A stretch of 64,000 nucleotides of DNA from Geotalea sp. SG265 (GCF_022808985.1 NZ_JAKZFT010000001.1:1-64000), one strand, 5' to 3'; counted from the stretch's first letter, positions 9,701 through 18,964 are shown. The notes: generated by a model from the letters alone, not told the origin. Numbers and translations are program-made.

Positions 9701-10326
9701 TGCAGCCCTCCCAGCTGCCTCTTTATTTCACTGATTATATCGGTAATTCTGAGGAGGTTGTTCCTAGTGAGGTCGATTTTTTTCAGGGCAACCTGTTTTC
9801 GGGCCTTAAATTTGGTGACACCCGCCGCCTCCTCGATCAATACACGGCGCTCCTCAGGCTTGGAGTGCAGGATCATCCCGATCTTGCCCTGTTCGATAAT
9901 GGAATAAGCCCGTGCACCGACACCGGTATCCATGAACAGTTCGGCAATGTCCAGCAGGCGGCACGGAGATTTGTTGAGCAGGTATTCGCTTTCGCCGTCT
10001 CGATAAAGCCGCCTGGTCACCTGTATTTCGCTGAAACTGAGATATTTGGCGGGGACGCGACCATCCTCTGTGGAAAAGACCAGTGACACTTCGGCCATCC
10101 CCAGAGGCTTCCGGCTCTCGCTACCACCGAAAATAATGTCCTCCATCTGTTTGCCGCGAAGGTTCTTGGCAGACTGCTCCCCCATGACCCAGCGGATTGC
10201 ATCAACCACATTGGACTTGCCGCAACCATTAGGCCCGACAATGCCGGTAATGCACTGCTGAAAATCAAGGGAAACCTTGTCATGGAAAGATTTGAAGCCC
10301 ACTATGTCAACGCGTTTTATTTTCAT
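6796..10326 (-). CDS. smc: Chromosome segregation ATPase SMC
   Basis: Condensin subunit that organises and helps separate the chromosome. The 1176-residue protein has the expected layout: the N-terminal ATPase half with GPNGCGKSNVVDAIRW near residue 32, a long coiled coil, a hinge around residues 510-660, a second coiled coil, and the C-terminal half with LSGGEKALSAVALIF and Walker B FCLLDEVDAPLDD. The start at 10326 gives the family N-terminus. No ribosome-binding site precedes the ATG, and a promoter lies only a few bases upstream. ScpA and ScpB partners are not in the window. Confidence 0.97.
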   Translation of the reverse strand: MKIKRVDIVGFKSFHDKVSLDFQQCITGIVGPNGCGKSNVVDAIRWVMGEQSAKNLRGKQMEDIIFGGSESRKPLGMAEVSLVFSTEDGRVPAKYLSFSEIQVTRRLYRDGESEYLLNKSPCRLLDIAELFMDTGVGARAYSIIEQGKIGMILHSKPEERRVLIEEAAGVTKFKARKQVALKKIDLTRNNLLRITDIISEIKRQLGGLQRQAKKAEKFRECREELKEIEILFSVKKYVALVKEKEELDRQLELLQKELSVQIVDQERGELVFAQQRLTLAEHEERIQKAQEEIYRIKGELLAGESRREFHRKELENLDRLVERSRQEHDSCHLRHGEAQTELAALHEQKTLLLAELEHEAGLLVESERLLEESTRTEQGASAKIEETRNELFQVLSANAQSNNKLTTDIKRLESLAEKYERNRREIVKLQEQRAEAFQAVSRLETTSKNIKDTKNQDAEEMNCLAQREVELKSLLSAAETDLNQKRNRFAAQSSRLKSLQELEAQFAGYGQGVQTLLSNEQFKSRFKGMVADMVETGEAFEAAVEVALGEKLQWLVCHDDTDALHAVAHLREVSGGRCSFVLQHPTRPQQVAASPEAAPLLDNVTIAGQFRAYIEPLLADTYLVADLDTALVLGKKFPQLMFVTSQGDMVHSGAIVNGGSPEAAYQGLIHKKREIKELTQEAELLSQQIAQLEELRIQLKEEFLATGEGLREIRQQLHQAEIALLNAEKDLTRAREEVERLDERASVSLIENEQLDEEKLLLDREISDLREILSGGDERKSVLEQELAHLQQSWEVRKERIADVREAVTDRKVKVASLKEKADAIGQDIARVESSMAVLKQQAENHAAEVEKSVLDREKLLLAIDQSEELLKSLLDKQAALEGSYNALKEEYDAELGAHREDEAQQKKLREMVVTSKETISAHTLNAAQIAMHLSQLETHVLDKFRLGLAEMLPQYDTIVYDEAEKLARQSELLKTVEDMGDVNLTAIEEFQELEKRYQFLDEQKADLEESLRSLQKAIQRINKTTRRRFLETFHLVNEKFQEVFPRLFCGGRAELKLTNEDDLLESGLEIIVQPPGKKLQNVTLLSGGEKALSAVALIFSLFLIKPTPFCLLDEVDAPLDDANIGRFNEMVKEMSQNSQFIIITHNKTTMAVVDTLYGVTMEEPGVSKLVSVKLN

Positions 10327-10335
10327 AAGCTTTAA

Positions 10336-10364
10336 ATATTAACAGAGTGTCTCTTGCGTTGCAA
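10336..10364 (-). promoter_or_regulatory. Promoter of smc, giving an almost leaderless mRNA
   Basis: On the minus strand TTGCAA (10364-10359) is followed after 17 bases by TAATAT (10341-10336). The predicted start of transcription is near 10329, only about 3 bases before the smc ATG at 10326. There is no Shine-Dalgarno sequence. If used, it would produce a nearly leaderless smc mRNA. Confidence 0.55.
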
Positions 10365-10418
10365 AGGTTAAGATCATGCGGCAGCAGCCATGCAAGGCCG
10401 CTTTCACCGTGTTGAGAT

Positions 10419-10448
10419 AAAAAAAAAGGCACAGTTTCCTGTGCCTTT
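10419..10448 (-). terminator. Terminator of the ribosomal protein block after rplQ
   Basis: A perfect 10-bp stem, AAAGGCACAG with CTGTGCCTTT around a four-base loop, is followed on the minus strand by a run of nine T residues (10427-10419). It lies about 23 bases past the rplQ stop. It ends the long ribosomal operon and insulates smc from it. Confidence 0.9.
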
Positions 10449-10470
10449 CATAGAAAAATCGAAGGGTGCC

Positions 10471-10971
10471 TTAATCAGCTTTGGCTTCGCAATCCTCGGC
10501 AGGGTCCTTAACCCCCTGTTGCACATCTGCTTCTTCAGCAACAGGAGCAGCTTTTACAGCCTTGGGTGCAGCTTTTTTTGCTGGTGCCTTCTTTTTGGCT
10601 TTCGGAGCCTGAACAGCCTCTTCAACCAATTCGATGACGGAAAGGGGCGCATTATCACCCGGACGGATACCGAGCTTGATGATGCGGGTATAGCCACCAG
10701 GACGATCTGCATAGCGAGGTGCTATGGTAGTGAACAGCTTGGTGACCACTTTCTTGTCGCGAATGAAGGCCGCAGCCTGCCGCATGGCAGTGAGATCGCC
10801 CTTTTTGCCGAGGGTGATCATTTTTTCGGCGATTGAGCGAAGCCCTTTCGCCTTGGCATCGGTGGTCGTTATCCTTTCGTGATTCAGGAAAGAGGTCACC
10901 ATGTTCCTGTACATGGCTATCCTGTGACTTGTGGTTCTTCCCAACCTTTTACCTGCATTATTATGACGCAT
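10471..10971 (-). CDS. rplQ: 50S ribosomal protein L17
   Basis: Large-subunit protein placed near the tunnel exit. The first 118 or so residues are a standard L17 ([17 protein letters not shown], then [20 protein letters not shown]). After that comes a tail of about 45 residues rich in lysine, alanine and then acidic residues, giving 166 residues against about 120-127 in E. coli-like forms. Such low-complexity L17 tails occur in other deltaproteobacteria and their job is unknown. It is the last gene of the alpha operon, after rpoA, and a strong terminator follows. Confidence 0.96.
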   Translation of the reverse strand: MRHNNAGKRLGRTTSHRIAMYRNMVTSFLNHERITTTDAKAKGLRSIAEKMITLGKKGDLTAMRQAAAFIRDKKVVTKLFTTIAPRYADRPGGYTRIIKLGIRPGDNAPLSVIELVEEAVQAPKAKKKAPAKKAAPKAVKAAPVAEEADVQQGVKDPAEDCEAKAD

Positions 10972-11006
10972 GACTGCTTGTTCCTTTCTCGTTTAAGCCT
11001 TGCGGA

Positions 11007-12029
11007 TTATTCTTCTTCTTTCTGCTCGCCCCTCAGTCTGCGCATGATCTCAGGGTCGGGAAAGTTTTCCAGCTTCATCCCCAGCGTCAGTCCCATGTCA
11101 ACAAGAATATCCTTGATCTCGTTGAGTGACTTCCTGCCGAAGTTCTGGGTTTTGAGCATCTCTGCTTCGCTGCGTGAAACCAGCTCGCCGATCAGTTTGA
11201 TGCCGGCGTTTTTCAGGCAGTTTGCCGAACGAACAGACAATTCGAGCTCATCAACGGAGCGATAGAGGTTTTCGTTGAGACGCTCACGTTCTTCGATCGG
11301 CTCAGCCTCTTCGACCGGCTCAGCTTCCTCATCAAAATTGATGAAAATGGTCAACTGATCCTTGAGGATTTTTGAGGCATAGGCCACGGCATCCTGGGGC
11401 TTAACGCTGCCGTCGGTCCAGACCTCAATGGTAAGCTTATCATAATCGGTGATCTGGCCCACGCGGGCATTGGTCACAGTGAAATTCACCTTGGTCAGGG
11501 GCGAAAAAATAGAGTCAATGGGAATGGTTCCCACCGGCGCTTTTTCGTCGCGGTTCCTGTCTGCGGGCACGTAACCCTTGCCAAGTCTGACCACCATCTC
11601 CATTTCCAGATTCGCATCCTTGGAACAGGTGGCTATGTGATGGTTCGGATTAAGCACTTCTATATTGGGATCGGTAATAATATCGCCAGCACGGACAATC
11701 CCTTCGCCTTTCTGGGCGATTCTGACCACCCGCGGCTCATGGCCGTGCATCTTGAAGCGCACACCTTTCAGATTCAGAATAATATCGGTTGCATCTTCCG
11801 TAACACCGGGAATAGCCGAAAATTCGTGGAGAACCCCTTTTGCCTTTACGGAAGTGATCGCTGCCCCCTGGAGCGAGGAAAGTAGAACCCTGCGCAGGGA
11901 GTTGCCAAGGGTGGTGCCGAAGCCGCGCTCAAATGGTTCCGCATAAAATTTACCGTATGTATTTGTAAGCGATTCAGTCTCAACCTGGAGCTTCTTAGGC
12001 TTAATCAGGTCGCGCCAGTTTTTGTACAT
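11007..12029 (-). CDS. rpoA: RNA polymerase alpha subunit
   Basis: The 340-residue alpha subunit nucleates RNA polymerase assembly and contacts UP elements and activators. The N-terminal dimerisation domain (with [20 protein letters not shown]) is joined by an acidic linker of [14 protein letters not shown] type to the C-terminal domain, which holds [19 protein letters not shown] and [12 protein letters not shown]. It lies between rpsD and rplQ, the usual alpha-operon order. The DNA-binding CTD matters here because several promoters in the window carry A-rich upstream tracts. Confidence 0.98.
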   Translation of the reverse strand: MYKNWRDLIKPKKLQVETESLTNTYGKFYAEPFERGFGTTLGNSLRRVLLSSLQGAAITSVKAKGVLHEFSAIPGVTEDATDIILNLKGVRFKMHGHEPRVVRIAQKGEGIVRAGDIITDPNIEVLNPNHHIATCSKDANLEMEMVVRLGKGYVPADRNRDEKAPVGTIPIDSIFSPLTKVNFTVTNARVGQITDYDKLTIEVWTDGSVKPQDAVAYASKILKDQLTIFINFDEEAEPVEEAEPIEERERLNENLYRSVDELELSVRSANCLKNAGIKLIGELVSRSEAEMLKTQNFGRKSLNEIKDILVDMGLTLGMKLENFPDPEIMRRLRGEQKEEE

Positions 12030-12063
12030 GTAATTCCTCCCTATACCGGGGTCTTTGAAGCTT

Positions 12064-12690
12064 TTACTTGGAGTAGAGCTCTACTATGAGTTGCTCTTGG
12101 ATCGGCATGGTGATGTCTTCCCTGACAGGAAGCGTCTTTACCGACCCCTTGAAAGCCCCTTTATCAAGCTCAAGCCACTGCGGAATGCCGCGACGGACGA
12201 CGGCTTCAAGTGACTCGCTGATGGAAGCCACTTTCCGGCTTTTCTCCCTGAGCTCGACAATGTCTCCGGTTTTGACCTGGATGGAAGGAATGGTGACCTT
12301 TCTCCCGTTGAGGGTGAAATGGCCATGTCTTACCAGCTGACGAGCTTCAATTCTTGAAGAAGCAAAACCAAGCCGATAAACTATATTATCGAGGCGCCGC
12401 TCAAGCAAGAAAAGCAGGTTTTCACCAGTAACGCCTTTCAGCCTGTCAGCTCTCTCGAAATAACCACGGAACTGGTTCTCCAGAATGCCGTAGATACGTC
12501 TTACCTTCTGTTTCTCGCGGAGTTGCACACCGTAATCGGAAGTTTTCGATCTTCCTTGCCCATGCTGACCCGGGGGATAGTTTCTTCTCTTGATGGCACA
12601 CTTGTCCGTATAGCAGCGCTCACCTTTGAGGAACAGTTCTGTATTTTCCCTTCTGCACAATCTGCATGAGGGGCCTGTATATCTAGCCAA
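12064..12690 (-). CDS. rpsD: 30S ribosomal protein S4
   Basis: Primary 16S rRNA-binding protein that starts 30S assembly. The 208-residue sequence begins [15 protein letters not shown] and carries four cysteines in the N-terminal zinc-type arrangement (CRLC, then C and C by residue 31). The S4 RNA-binding domain [21 protein letters not shown] follows at about residue 100. It is thus the zinc-binding form, unlike E. coli S4. It lies 34 bases ahead of rpoA. No S4-binding pseudoknot leader could be made out before rpsM. Confidence 0.97.
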   Translation of the reverse strand: MARYTGPSCRLCRRENTELFLKGERCYTDKCAIKRRNYPPGQHGQGRSKTSDYGVQLREKQKVRRIYGILENQFRGYFERADRLKGVTGENLLFLLERRLDNIVYRLGFASSRIEARQLVRHGHFTLNGRKVTIPSIQVKTGDIVELREKSRKVASISESLEAVVRRGIPQWLELDKGAFKGSVKTLPVREDITMPIQEQLIVELYSK

Positions 12691-12722
12691 TGAAGACCTC
12701 CTTCACTCTTTCCTGAAAATTT

Positions 12723-13118
12723 TTAAACCCTTCTGCGTTTGGGGGGGCGACAACCATTATGGGGGATCGGGGTAACGTCACGAATAAAGCTGATGGAAAA
12801 GCCAGCTGCCTGAAGGGCACGCAGAGCGGATTCGCGACCTGAGCCAGGTCCCTTGACATAGACCTCGACGCTGCGCATCCCATGCTCCTGGGCCTTTTTG
12901 GCGCAATCCTCTGCAGCTATCTGTGCAGCAAAAGGAGTGCTTTTGCGGGATCCCTTAAAGCCTTTGCATCCTGAGGTGGACCAAGCTACCACATTGCCGA
13001 CAGGATCGGTAATGGTGATCATGGTATTGTTGAAAGTGGCCTGAATGTGCGCCACTCCATTGGGAATATTTTTCTTTTCTTTTTTCTTTTTGACGATTTT
13101 TTTAGCCGGGCTAGCCAT
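12723..13118 (-). CDS. rpsK: 30S ribosomal protein S11
   Basis: Platform protein of the small subunit that lies close to the mRNA exit path and pairs with S18. The 131-residue sequence has a lysine-rich N-terminal extension ([11 protein letters not shown]), then the family core with [12 protein letters not shown] and [21 protein letters not shown], ending in [13 protein letters not shown]. It sits between rpsM and rpsD with short gaps on both sides (21 and 32 bases), so one mRNA is expected. Confidence 0.97.
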   Translation of the reverse strand: MASPAKKIVKKKKEKKNIPNGVAHIQATFNNTMITITDPVGNVVAWSTSGCKGFKGSRKSTPFAAQIAAEDCAKKAQEHGMRSVEVYVKGPGSGRESALRALQAAGFSISFIRDVTPIPHNGCRPPKRRRV

Positions 13119-13139
13119 TATTCCTCCAAGATCTTGACA

Positions 13140-13508
13140 CTATTTCTTCTTACCTGCAACTGTACGTGCAGGTCCTTTTCTCGTGCGTGCGTTGGTCTTG
13201 GTCCTCTGACCGTGAACGGGCAGGCCCTTCCTGTGCCTGAGCCCCCGGTAACAACCCAGATCCATCAATCGCTTTATGTTCATGGAAATATCGCGACGAA
13301 GATCGCCTTCCACTTTGACATTCTTGTCTATATTTTCCCTGATCTTGGCGACCTCTGACTCAGTCAGATTGTCGCTGCGAGTATTGGCATCAACACCGGC
13401 TTCAGCCAGTATTTTCTGCGACGTTGCGCGACCAATACCATAGATATAGGTCAGAGCAATCTCAATCCTTTTATTCCTCGGTAAATCTATTCCAGCGATA
13501 CGTGCCAA
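13140..13508 (-). CDS. rpsM: 30S ribosomal protein S13
   Basis: Head protein of the small subunit that bridges to L5 and contacts P-site tRNA. The 122 residues begin [14 protein letters not shown] and end in the arginine- and lysine-rich tail that reaches the tRNA, including [20 protein letters not shown]. Length and motifs are standard. It follows rpmJ after 31 bases and begins the rpsM-rpsK-rpsD-rpoA-rplQ run. Confidence 0.97.
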   Translation of the reverse strand: MARIAGIDLPRNKRIEIALTYIYGIGRATSQKILAEAGVDANTRSDNLTESEVAKIRENIDKNVKVEGDLRRDISMNIKRLMDLGCYRGLRHRKGLPVHGQRTKTNARTRKGPARTVAGKKK

Positions 13509-13539
13509 TGCCCGTCCCTCCTATCCGTTACTTGTTGAC

Positions 13540-13653
13540 CTATCCCTGTCTCTGCGAATGCTTGGGAATATCGCATATTACCCGCACAATGCCCTTACGT
13601 TTCACTATTTTGCATTTCTCGCAAATTTTTTTTACTGAAGCTCTTACCTTCAT
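13540..13653 (-). CDS. rpmJ: 50S ribosomal protein L36
   Basis: A 37-residue protein found by translating the gap between map and rpsM: it begins [14 protein letters not shown] and ends [10 protein letters not shown]. The zinc ligands C11, C14, C27 and H32 are all present, so this is the zinc-binding form. L36 is a small late-assembly protein of the large subunit. ATG at 13653 and TAG at 13540-13542 are both clear. It lies 25 bases after map. infA, which often separates map and rpmJ, is absent. Confidence 0.95.
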   Translation of the reverse strand: MKVRASVKKICEKCKIVKRKGIVRVICDIPKHSQRQG

Positions 13654-13678
13654 AGGAATTCCCTCTCATCCATTTGCT

Positions 13679-14425
13679 TTAAATCATTGTCAGTATTTCG
13701 GGTCCGTTCGGCGTTATGGCAACCGTATGCTCGAAATGAGCAGAAAGGCCACCATCAACGGTAACCGCTGTCCAGCCATCCTCAAGAACCTTGACATCAG
13801 GCTTTAATTCATTGATCATCGGCTCTATAGCCAGAACCATCCCTGGCTTGAGCTTTACACCACGACCGGGAGGTCCGTAATTGGGAATTTGCGGCCCCTC
13901 ATGAAGGCTCCGGCCAATCCCATGACCTACGAAATCCCTTACAACAGAAAAACCCCGTGATTCCACATATGCCTGTACTGCATGGGAAATATCCGAAAGT
14001 TTGTTGCCTGCTACAGCCTGCTTGATGGCAACATACAACGATTCCTCTGTCACGGTAAGTAGCTTTGACGCAGCCGCACTGACCGAGCCAACAGGAATCG
14101 TCAAAGCCGCATCACCATAAAAGCCGTCAATCACCAGTCCAAAGTCTATACTGATGACATCACCGTCGATTAATTCACGACGTGACGGCATGCCATGCAC
14201 GACTTCATCATTTACCGAGCAACACAGGGAATAAGGATAGCCACCATATCCTTTGAAAGCCGTCTTGGCTCCAAGTTTGGCAGCCTCGCGCTCAGCCTGG
14301 GCATTCAGCTCCAAAGTAGTAATACCCGGCCGAATCGTCCCCTTCAAGAGCTTCAGAACCTCTGCTACAGCCTTGCAAGGAACCCGCATTCTGTCGATCT
14401 CTTGTGGAGACTTTAGAATGATCAC
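13679..14425 (-). CDS. map: Methionine aminopeptidase, type I
   Basis: Removes the initiator methionine from new proteins using two metal ions. The metal ligands are visible in order: the two aspartates in SIDFGLVIDGFYGDAALT, the histidine of GHGIGRSLHEGP, and the glutamates of AIEPMIN and HFEHTVAIT. The GTG at 14425 gives the expected MIILKSPQEIDRM start and 248 residues. The longer frame to 14452 would overlap adk and lacks family support. It lies 4 bases after adk, and placement between adk and the L36-S13 genes is common in bacteria. Confidence 0.95.
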   Translation of the reverse strand: MIILKSPQEIDRMRVPCKAVAEVLKLLKGTIRPGITTLELNAQAEREAAKLGAKTAFKGYGGYPYSLCCSVNDEVVHGMPSRRELIDGDVISIDFGLVIDGFYGDAALTIPVGSVSAAASKLLTVTEESLYVAIKQAVAGNKLSDISHAVQAYVESRGFSVVRDFVGHGIGRSLHEGPQIPNYGPPGRGVKLKPGMVLAIEPMINELKPDVKVLEDGWTAVTVDGGLSAHFEHTVAITPNGPEILTMI

Positions 14426-14429
14426 CTTT

Positions 14430-15074
14430 TCAGCCTTGCAGCGCGGATACAATCTTTTGTTGTATCTCTTCTATGGAACCAACACCCTGAATCGACCGGA
14501 GCAGCAATTCGCGTTGGTAATAGGCAATTAGGGGCGAAGTTTGCTGCTCATACACCTCAAGCCGCTTACGCATGGTGTCTTCCCGGTCATCATCACGCTG
14601 ATAAAGCTCGGCGGAACAGTCATCACAGACACCCGCGTTTTTGGGAGGATCGAAGGTTACGTGGTACCCCTTGCCGCAGTTGCGACACGTTCTTCTGCCG
14701 GTAATCCTCTCCAGAAGTTCTTCCTTGTCGACAACAATGGATATGACATGATCAATGGAGCGCCCAAGGTCAGCCAACACTTTGGCCAGAGCATCAGCCT
14801 GAGCAACCGTCCTGGGAAAGCCATCCAGTATGAACCCTTTGTCACAATCAGCCTGATTCAGCCGCTCCTGAATAATGCCAATAACGACTCCATCGGGAAC
14901 GAGCGCACCGGCGTCCATGTATGCCTTGGCTTTGAGCCCCATTGGAGTCATTTCTTTAACGGCACCCCGAAGGATATCACCTGTTGATATCTGCGGAATC
15001 TGATACTGCTTTATCAGCAGCTTAGCCTGAGTACCCTTACCGGCACCAGGCGGCCCCAAAAGAATCAGGTTCAT
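14430..15074 (-). CDS. adk: Adenylate kinase
   Basis: Interconverts ATP plus AMP and two ADP. The 214-residue protein has the P-loop GPPGAGKGTQA at residues 7-17, the AMP-binding stretch, DGFPRT at about 84, and a long LID domain. The LID carries CRNC and CDDC pairs, so it is the zinc-binding LID form common in Gram-positive and many deltaproteobacterial enzymes. It follows secY by 20 bases in the usual secY-adk-map order. Confidence 0.97.
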   Translation of the reverse strand: MNLILLGPPGAGKGTQAKLLIKQYQIPQISTGDILRGAVKEMTPMGLKAKAYMDAGALVPDGVVIGIIQERLNQADCDKGFILDGFPRTVAQADALAKVLADLGRSIDHVISIVVDKEELLERITGRRTCRNCGKGYHVTFDPPKNAGVCDDCSAELYQRDDDREDTMRKRLEVYEQQTSPLIAYYQRELLLRSIQGVGSIEEIQQKIVSALQG

Positions 15075-15094
15075 GAATTGGCTTCCTTGAAAGA

Positions 15095-16402
15095 CTAGCG
15101 CCGGCCCTTGATCCTCACACCCTTCATGAACCCTTCATAGCTACGGGTTATGAGGTGCGACTCGATCTGCGCGACGGTATCCATACCGACACCAACGGCG
15201 ATGAGGAGGGCGGTACCGCCGAAATAAAAGGGCAGATTGAACTTCCCAATGAGTATCGAAGGCAACACGCAGACGGCCGAAATATAGATGGCACCGGCGA
15301 ACGTCAGCTTAGTCAACACCCGATCGAGAAACTCGGATGTCTCCTTCCCAGGCCGAATACCGGGGATATACCCACCTTGCTTTTTGACATTTTCCGCCAC
15401 ATCAACCGGGTTAAAAGTTACAGCCGTATAGAAGTAACAGAAAAAGACTATAAAAGCAACATAAAAAAGGTTGTATGCCCAGTTTCCAGGCGTCAGGCTT
15501 TTCGAGGCCTTTTGAATCCAGGGGATATTGATGAAATTGCCGACAGTGGCCGGAAACATTATGATGGATGAAGCAAAGATCGGAGGAATGACCCCTGCCA
15601 TATTCACTTTAAGCGGTAGATGCGAGGTTTGCGTCCCGTAAGTCTTCAGCCCGACGACGCGCTTAGCATAGTGGATCGGCAGCCTGCGCTGCCCGCGCTC
15701 GACGAAAACTACAGCAGCAATAACCAGGAACATAAGGGCAAGGACAAAAATAATGGCGAACAGCGGGAGCTCGCCGGTCTTGATAAGCCTGAAGCTGTTA
15801 AAAATGGCGGTCGGTATACGGGCCACAATGCCAGCAAATATAATCAGAGAAATACCGTTGCCGATCCCTTTTTCAGACATCTGCTCACCGAGCCACATGA
15901 TAAAGGCCGTTCCGGCTGTGAGGGTGATTACGGTCATGAGGCGGAACCCCCAACCGGGATTCGGGACAACCAACTCACCTGCCGGGCCTCTCATGCTCTC
16001 AAGACCGATACTGATGCCCAGGGCTTGAACTACGCTCAGCACAATAGTGCCGTAACGAGTGTATTGAATGATCTTCTTCCTGCCAGCTTCTCCTTCTTTC
16101 GAGAGTTTTTCGATGGCAGGGACGACTACAGTAAGCAACTGAAAAATAATGGAGGAGGAGATATAGGGCATGATGCCCAGCGCGAACACGGTCAGCTTTT
16201 CAAGCGCACCACCGGAGAACATATCGAATAGCCCGAGAAGAGTGCCTTGTGCCTGTTTGAAAAAGTGGGCCAGAGCCTGACTGTCGATACCTGGTGTAGG
16301 GATATGACAGCCGACCCTATATACCGCAAGCATGGCCAGGGAGAATAGAACCCTTTTTTTCAATTCCGGGATTTTGAATATGTTCTGGAAGGCATCTAAC
16401 AA
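15095..16402 (-). CDS. secY: Protein translocase subunit SecY
   Basis: Channel-forming subunit of the SecYEG translocon in the inner membrane. The 435 residues hold ten hydrophobic segments. Conserved signatures include [15 protein letters not shown] in the second helix, [16 protein letters not shown] in a cytoplasmic loop and the plug-proximal region after helix 1. It begins 2 bases after rplO, as in other spc operons. Its partner SecE is encoded at 41085-41270. SecG is not in the window. Confidence 0.97.
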   Translation of the reverse strand: MLDAFQNIFKIPELKKRVLFSLAMLAVYRVGCHIPTPGIDSQALAHFFKQAQGTLLGLFDMFSGGALEKLTVFALGIMPYISSSIIFQLLTVVVPAIEKLSKEGEAGRKKIIQYTRYGTIVLSVVQALGISIGLESMRGPAGELVVPNPGWGFRLMTVITLTAGTAFIMWLGEQMSEKGIGNGISLIIFAGIVARIPTAIFNSFRLIKTGELPLFAIIFVLALMFLVIAAVVFVERGQRRLPIHYAKRVVGLKTYGTQTSHLPLKVNMAGVIPPIFASSIIMFPATVGNFINIPWIQKASKSLTPGNWAYNLFYVAFIVFFCYFYTAVTFNPVDVAENVKKQGGYIPGIRPGKETSEFLDRVLTKLTFAGAIYISAVCVLPSILIGKFNLPFYFGGTALLIAVGVGMDTVAQIESHLITRSYEGFMKGVRIKGRR

Positions 16403-16404
16403 GG

Positions 16405-16845
16405 TTATATCTCCTCGATGGTTCCACCGACAGAAGTAATTTTTTCCCGTGCTGCTGCGCTGAACTTGTTGGCTTTGATGGTAAGAGATTTTGTGAGTTC
16501 ACCGGTTGCAAGTACCTTGATGCCGTCACAAACGTCTTTAATCAGGCCGCTCTTCTGCATGGCATCGGCGTCTACACAACTCCCCTGCTCGAATGCTTCC
16601 AGCTGGGAAAGGTTGACAACGGCATACACTTTTTTGGACAGGGATTTAAAGCCGCGCTTCGGCAACCGGCGATGCATGGGCATCTGCCCGCCTTCAAAGC
16701 CGGCTTTTACACTGCCCCCACTACGAGCCTTCTGGCCTTTATGACCCTTAGTGGCGGTTTTACCATGACCGGAGCCGGTGCCACGGCCAATCCTTTTCCT
16801 ATTTTTCGAAGCACCTGCTGCAGGCTTTATGCTGTTTAATTCCAT
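16405..16845 (-). CDS. rplO: 50S ribosomal protein L15
   Basis: Large-subunit assembly protein of 146 residues. The start at ATG 16845 ([18 protein letters not shown]) is chosen because GAGG lies about 8 bases upstream. The longer reading frame from TTG 16857 would swallow that site. The glycine-rich stretch [21 protein letters not shown] and [18 protein letters not shown] are typical of L15. It ends 2 bases before secY, suggesting coupled translation. Confidence 0.96.
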   Translation of the reverse strand: MELNSIKPAAGASKNRKRIGRGTGSGHGKTATKGHKGQKARSGGSVKAGFEGGQMPMHRRLPKRGFKSLSKKVYAVVNLSQLEAFEQGSCVDADAMQKSGLIKDVCDGIKVLATGELTKSLTIKANKFSAAAREKITSVGGTIEEI

Positions 16846-16862
16846 TTGACACCTCAAGAGGA

Positions 16863-17042
16863 TTACTCATCAACTTTAAGCAGATGGCTCACTTTATTGA
16901 TCATGCCCCGCACTTCGGGGGAATCCTTCAACGTGACCGTCTTTTGCCGCTTGGTCAACCCAAGACCATTGAGAACAGCTTTAACGCTGGTGGATTTTCC
17001 TATATGACTTCTGACAAGGGTAACTTTAACTTCTGCTGACAT
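16863..17042 (-). CDS. rpmD: 50S ribosomal protein L30
   Basis: A 59-residue protein between rpsE and rplO, found by translating the gap. It starts MSAEVKVTLVRSHIGK and contains the L30 pattern VLNGLGLTKRQKTV followed by RGMINKVSHLLKV. L30 is a small large-subunit protein missing from some bacteria. The ATG is at 17042 and TAA at 16863-16865. Position and length both agree with the spc operon. Confidence 0.95.
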   Translation of the reverse strand: MSAEVKVTLVRSHIGKSTSVKAVLNGLGLTKRQKTVTLKDSPEVRGMINKVSHLLKVDE

Positions 17043-17067
17043 ATCTTGTGCTCCTTAAGCGTTTTTG

Positions 17068-17559
17068 CTACTGCTCAGCAAGGCCCCTTCTCATGATCAG
17101 TTCTTCCGGCGTCCTGAGCCTCATCAGACCGGCGAAGGCAGCTTTAACAACATTGTGAGGGTTATTGGAGCCGAGACATTTGGCAAGAATGTTGTGAACA
17201 CCTGCTGATTCAAAGACAGCCCGGGCAGCACCGCCGGCAATAACGCCGGTACCGGCCGAAGCAGGCATCATCAGAACTTTTCCTGCCCCGAAACGACCTT
17301 CGATCTCAAAAGGAATTGTCTGGCCTTCAACAATGGGAACCTTGATGAGATTCTTTTTTGCCTGTTCTACCCCTTTCCGGATAGCTTCCGGCACTTCGTT
17401 TGCTTTGCCGAGGCCATAGCCCACATATCCATTACCGTCACCCACGACAACAAGCGCGGAGAAGCTGAAGCGCCTACCACCCTTGACAACTTTGGCGACA
17501 CGGCTAATATGAACGACTCGGTCCGTAAGATTAATCTCGTTTGGGTTGATCTTAAGCAA
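17068..17559 (-). CDS. rpsE: 30S ribosomal protein S5
   Basis: Small-subunit protein important for decoding accuracy and mRNA unwinding. The 163 residues contain the double-stranded RNA-binding N-terminal part ([20 protein letters not shown]) and the signature [22 protein letters not shown]. The start is TTG at 17559 with GGAGG 6 bases upstream. It follows rplR by 22 bases. Confidence 0.97.
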   Translation of the reverse strand: MLKINPNEINLTDRVVHISRVAKVVKGGRRFSFSALVVVGDGNGYVGYGLGKANEVPEAIRKGVEQAKKNLIKVPIVEGQTIPFEIEGRFGAGKVLMMPASAGTGVIAGGAARAVFESAGVHNILAKCLGSNNPHNVVKAAFAGLMRLRTPEELIMRRGLAEQ

Positions 17560-17581
17560 TTAAATCCTCCTTAAACTGTCC

Positions 17582-17950
17582 TTAGAAGGACAAGCCGTTT
17601 TCACGAGCAGCGTCTGCAAGCGCCTTGATTCTGCCGTGGTAAAGAAAGCCATTCCGGTCAAACACGACCATGGTTATTTCTTTTGCCAGTGCTTTTTTAG
17701 CCAGTGCAGCGCCTACTTTCTGAGCAGCCGCTATGTTGCCAGTATAACCAAGACCGTTACTGACCTCGTCCAGCAAGGTAGAGGCCGAAGCCAAAGTCGA
17801 GCCGTCCACATCGTTGATCAACTGGGCATAGATATGCTTCGCCGACTTGAAAACATTGAGCCGTGGGCGCTCAGCGGTTCCTTTGATTTTTTTTCTGACC
17901 CGTACTTGCCTTTTCAGGCGGGAATTTTTTTTCTGGGATAGAGAACTCAA
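17582..17950 (-). CDS. rplR: 50S ribosomal protein L18
   Basis: 5S rRNA-binding protein of the central protuberance. The 122-residue protein has the basic N-terminus ([15 protein letters not shown]), [16 protein letters not shown] and the closing [22 protein letters not shown]. The start is TTG at 17950 with AAGGAG 7 bases ahead. The frequency of TTG starts in this cluster (rpsE, rplR, rplJ) is worth noting for gene finding. Confidence 0.97.
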   Translation of the reverse strand: MSSLSQKKNSRLKRQVRVRKKIKGTAERPRLNVFKSAKHIYAQLINDVDGSTLASASTLLDEVSNGLGYTGNIAAAQKVGAALAKKALAKEITMVVFDRNGFLYHGRIKALADAARENGLSF

Positions 17951-17974
17951 TGTTCTTCTCCTTCTTATCTAATG

Positions 17975-18514
17975 CTATTTTTTACCGGTTTTGCCGGCTT
18001 TTCTCAGGATAGTCTCATCGGCATACTTGACACCTTTGCCCTTATAAGGCTCAGGCCCACGGAAATCCCTGATTTTCGCAGCAGTCTGGCCGACAAGCTC
18101 CTTATCCACACCCTTGACCAGTATTTTGGTCATCTTGTCGACTTCCACGGTAATTCCCTTGGGAAGCTGAAAGTTGATCGGGTGGGAGTAGCCGAGACTC
18201 AGGTTAAGCACGTCGCCTTTCAGCTCTGCCCGGTAACCGACGCCGTTTATTTCCAGAGCGGTCTCGAAGCCTTTAGTCACACCAGTTACCATATTGTTGA
18301 TCAGGGTCCGGGTGAGTCCGTGGGCAGAGCGTGATTTGATCGCATCGTTATCCCTTGAGACGGAAACAGAATTTTCTGTCACTTCTATGGAAACGCCAGG
18401 CATGATGGTCCGGGAAAGAGTACCTTTGGGACCGACAACCTGCAGGTTCGAGTCTGTATAGGATATTTTTACTCCCTTGGGTATCTCTATGGGAAGTTTT
18501 CCAATTCTAGACAT
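17975..18514 (-). CDS. rplF: 50S ribosomal protein L6
   Basis: Large-subunit protein near the factor-binding site. The 179 residues begin [15 protein letters not shown] and form two similar domains. The C-terminal signature [27 protein letters not shown] is present. It lies between rpsH and rplR in standard spc order, with gaps of 17 and 24 bases. Confidence 0.97.
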   Translation of the reverse strand: MSRIGKLPIEIPKGVKISYTDSNLQVVGPKGTLSRTIMPGVSIEVTENSVSVSRDNDAIKSRSAHGLTRTLINNMVTGVTKGFETALEINGVGYRAELKGDVLNLSLGYSHPINFQLPKGITVEVDKMTKILVKGVDKELVGQTAAKIRDFRGPEPYKGKGVKYADETILRKAGKTGKK

Positions 18515-18531
18515 ACATTGCTCCTTTAATG

Positions 18532-18930
18532 CTACCAGACTGTGCAGATAAGCTCGCCACCAATGCCAAACTCCCGTGCAGTCTTATCCGAGATAATACC
18601 TTTGGAGGTGGAAAGCACCGCGACGCCAAGGCCGTTCTTGACCTTGGGAATCCCTTCGCTGTCGACATATACCCGGCCACCTGGCTTGCTGATACGCTTG
18701 ATCTCGTTGATGACATGATCCTTTTCATCAATATACTTGAGATAAACACGCAAAACACCCTGCTTGTTATCCGCGATAACCTTATAATTCTTGATGAACC
18801 CTTCGTTTCTCAGAAGGTTAGCCAGGCTGACCTTCAGGTTTGACGATGGGATATCAACTTTTTGATGCTTTGCCATACCAGCATTTCTGATTCGTGTTAG
18901 CATATCGGCAATCGGATCAGTCATCGACAT
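18532..18930 (-). CDS. rpsH: 30S ribosomal protein S8
   Basis: Primary binder of the 16S rRNA central domain, and in E. coli the translational repressor of the spc operon. The 132 residues begin [17 protein letters not shown] and have the C-terminal signature [16 protein letters not shown]. Whether it represses its own operon here cannot be told. No S8-like mRNA site was identified in the short gap before rplE or rpsN. Confidence 0.97.
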   Translation of the reverse strand: MSMTDPIADMLTRIRNAGMAKHQKVDIPSSNLKVSLANLLRNEGFIKNYKVIADNKQGVLRVYLKYIDEKDHVINEIKRISKPGGRVYVDSEGIPKVKNGLGVAVLSTSKGIISDKTAREFGIGGELICTVW

Positions 18931-18964
18931 TGAATCTACTCCTCTTTCCCTTTAACTTTAGATA

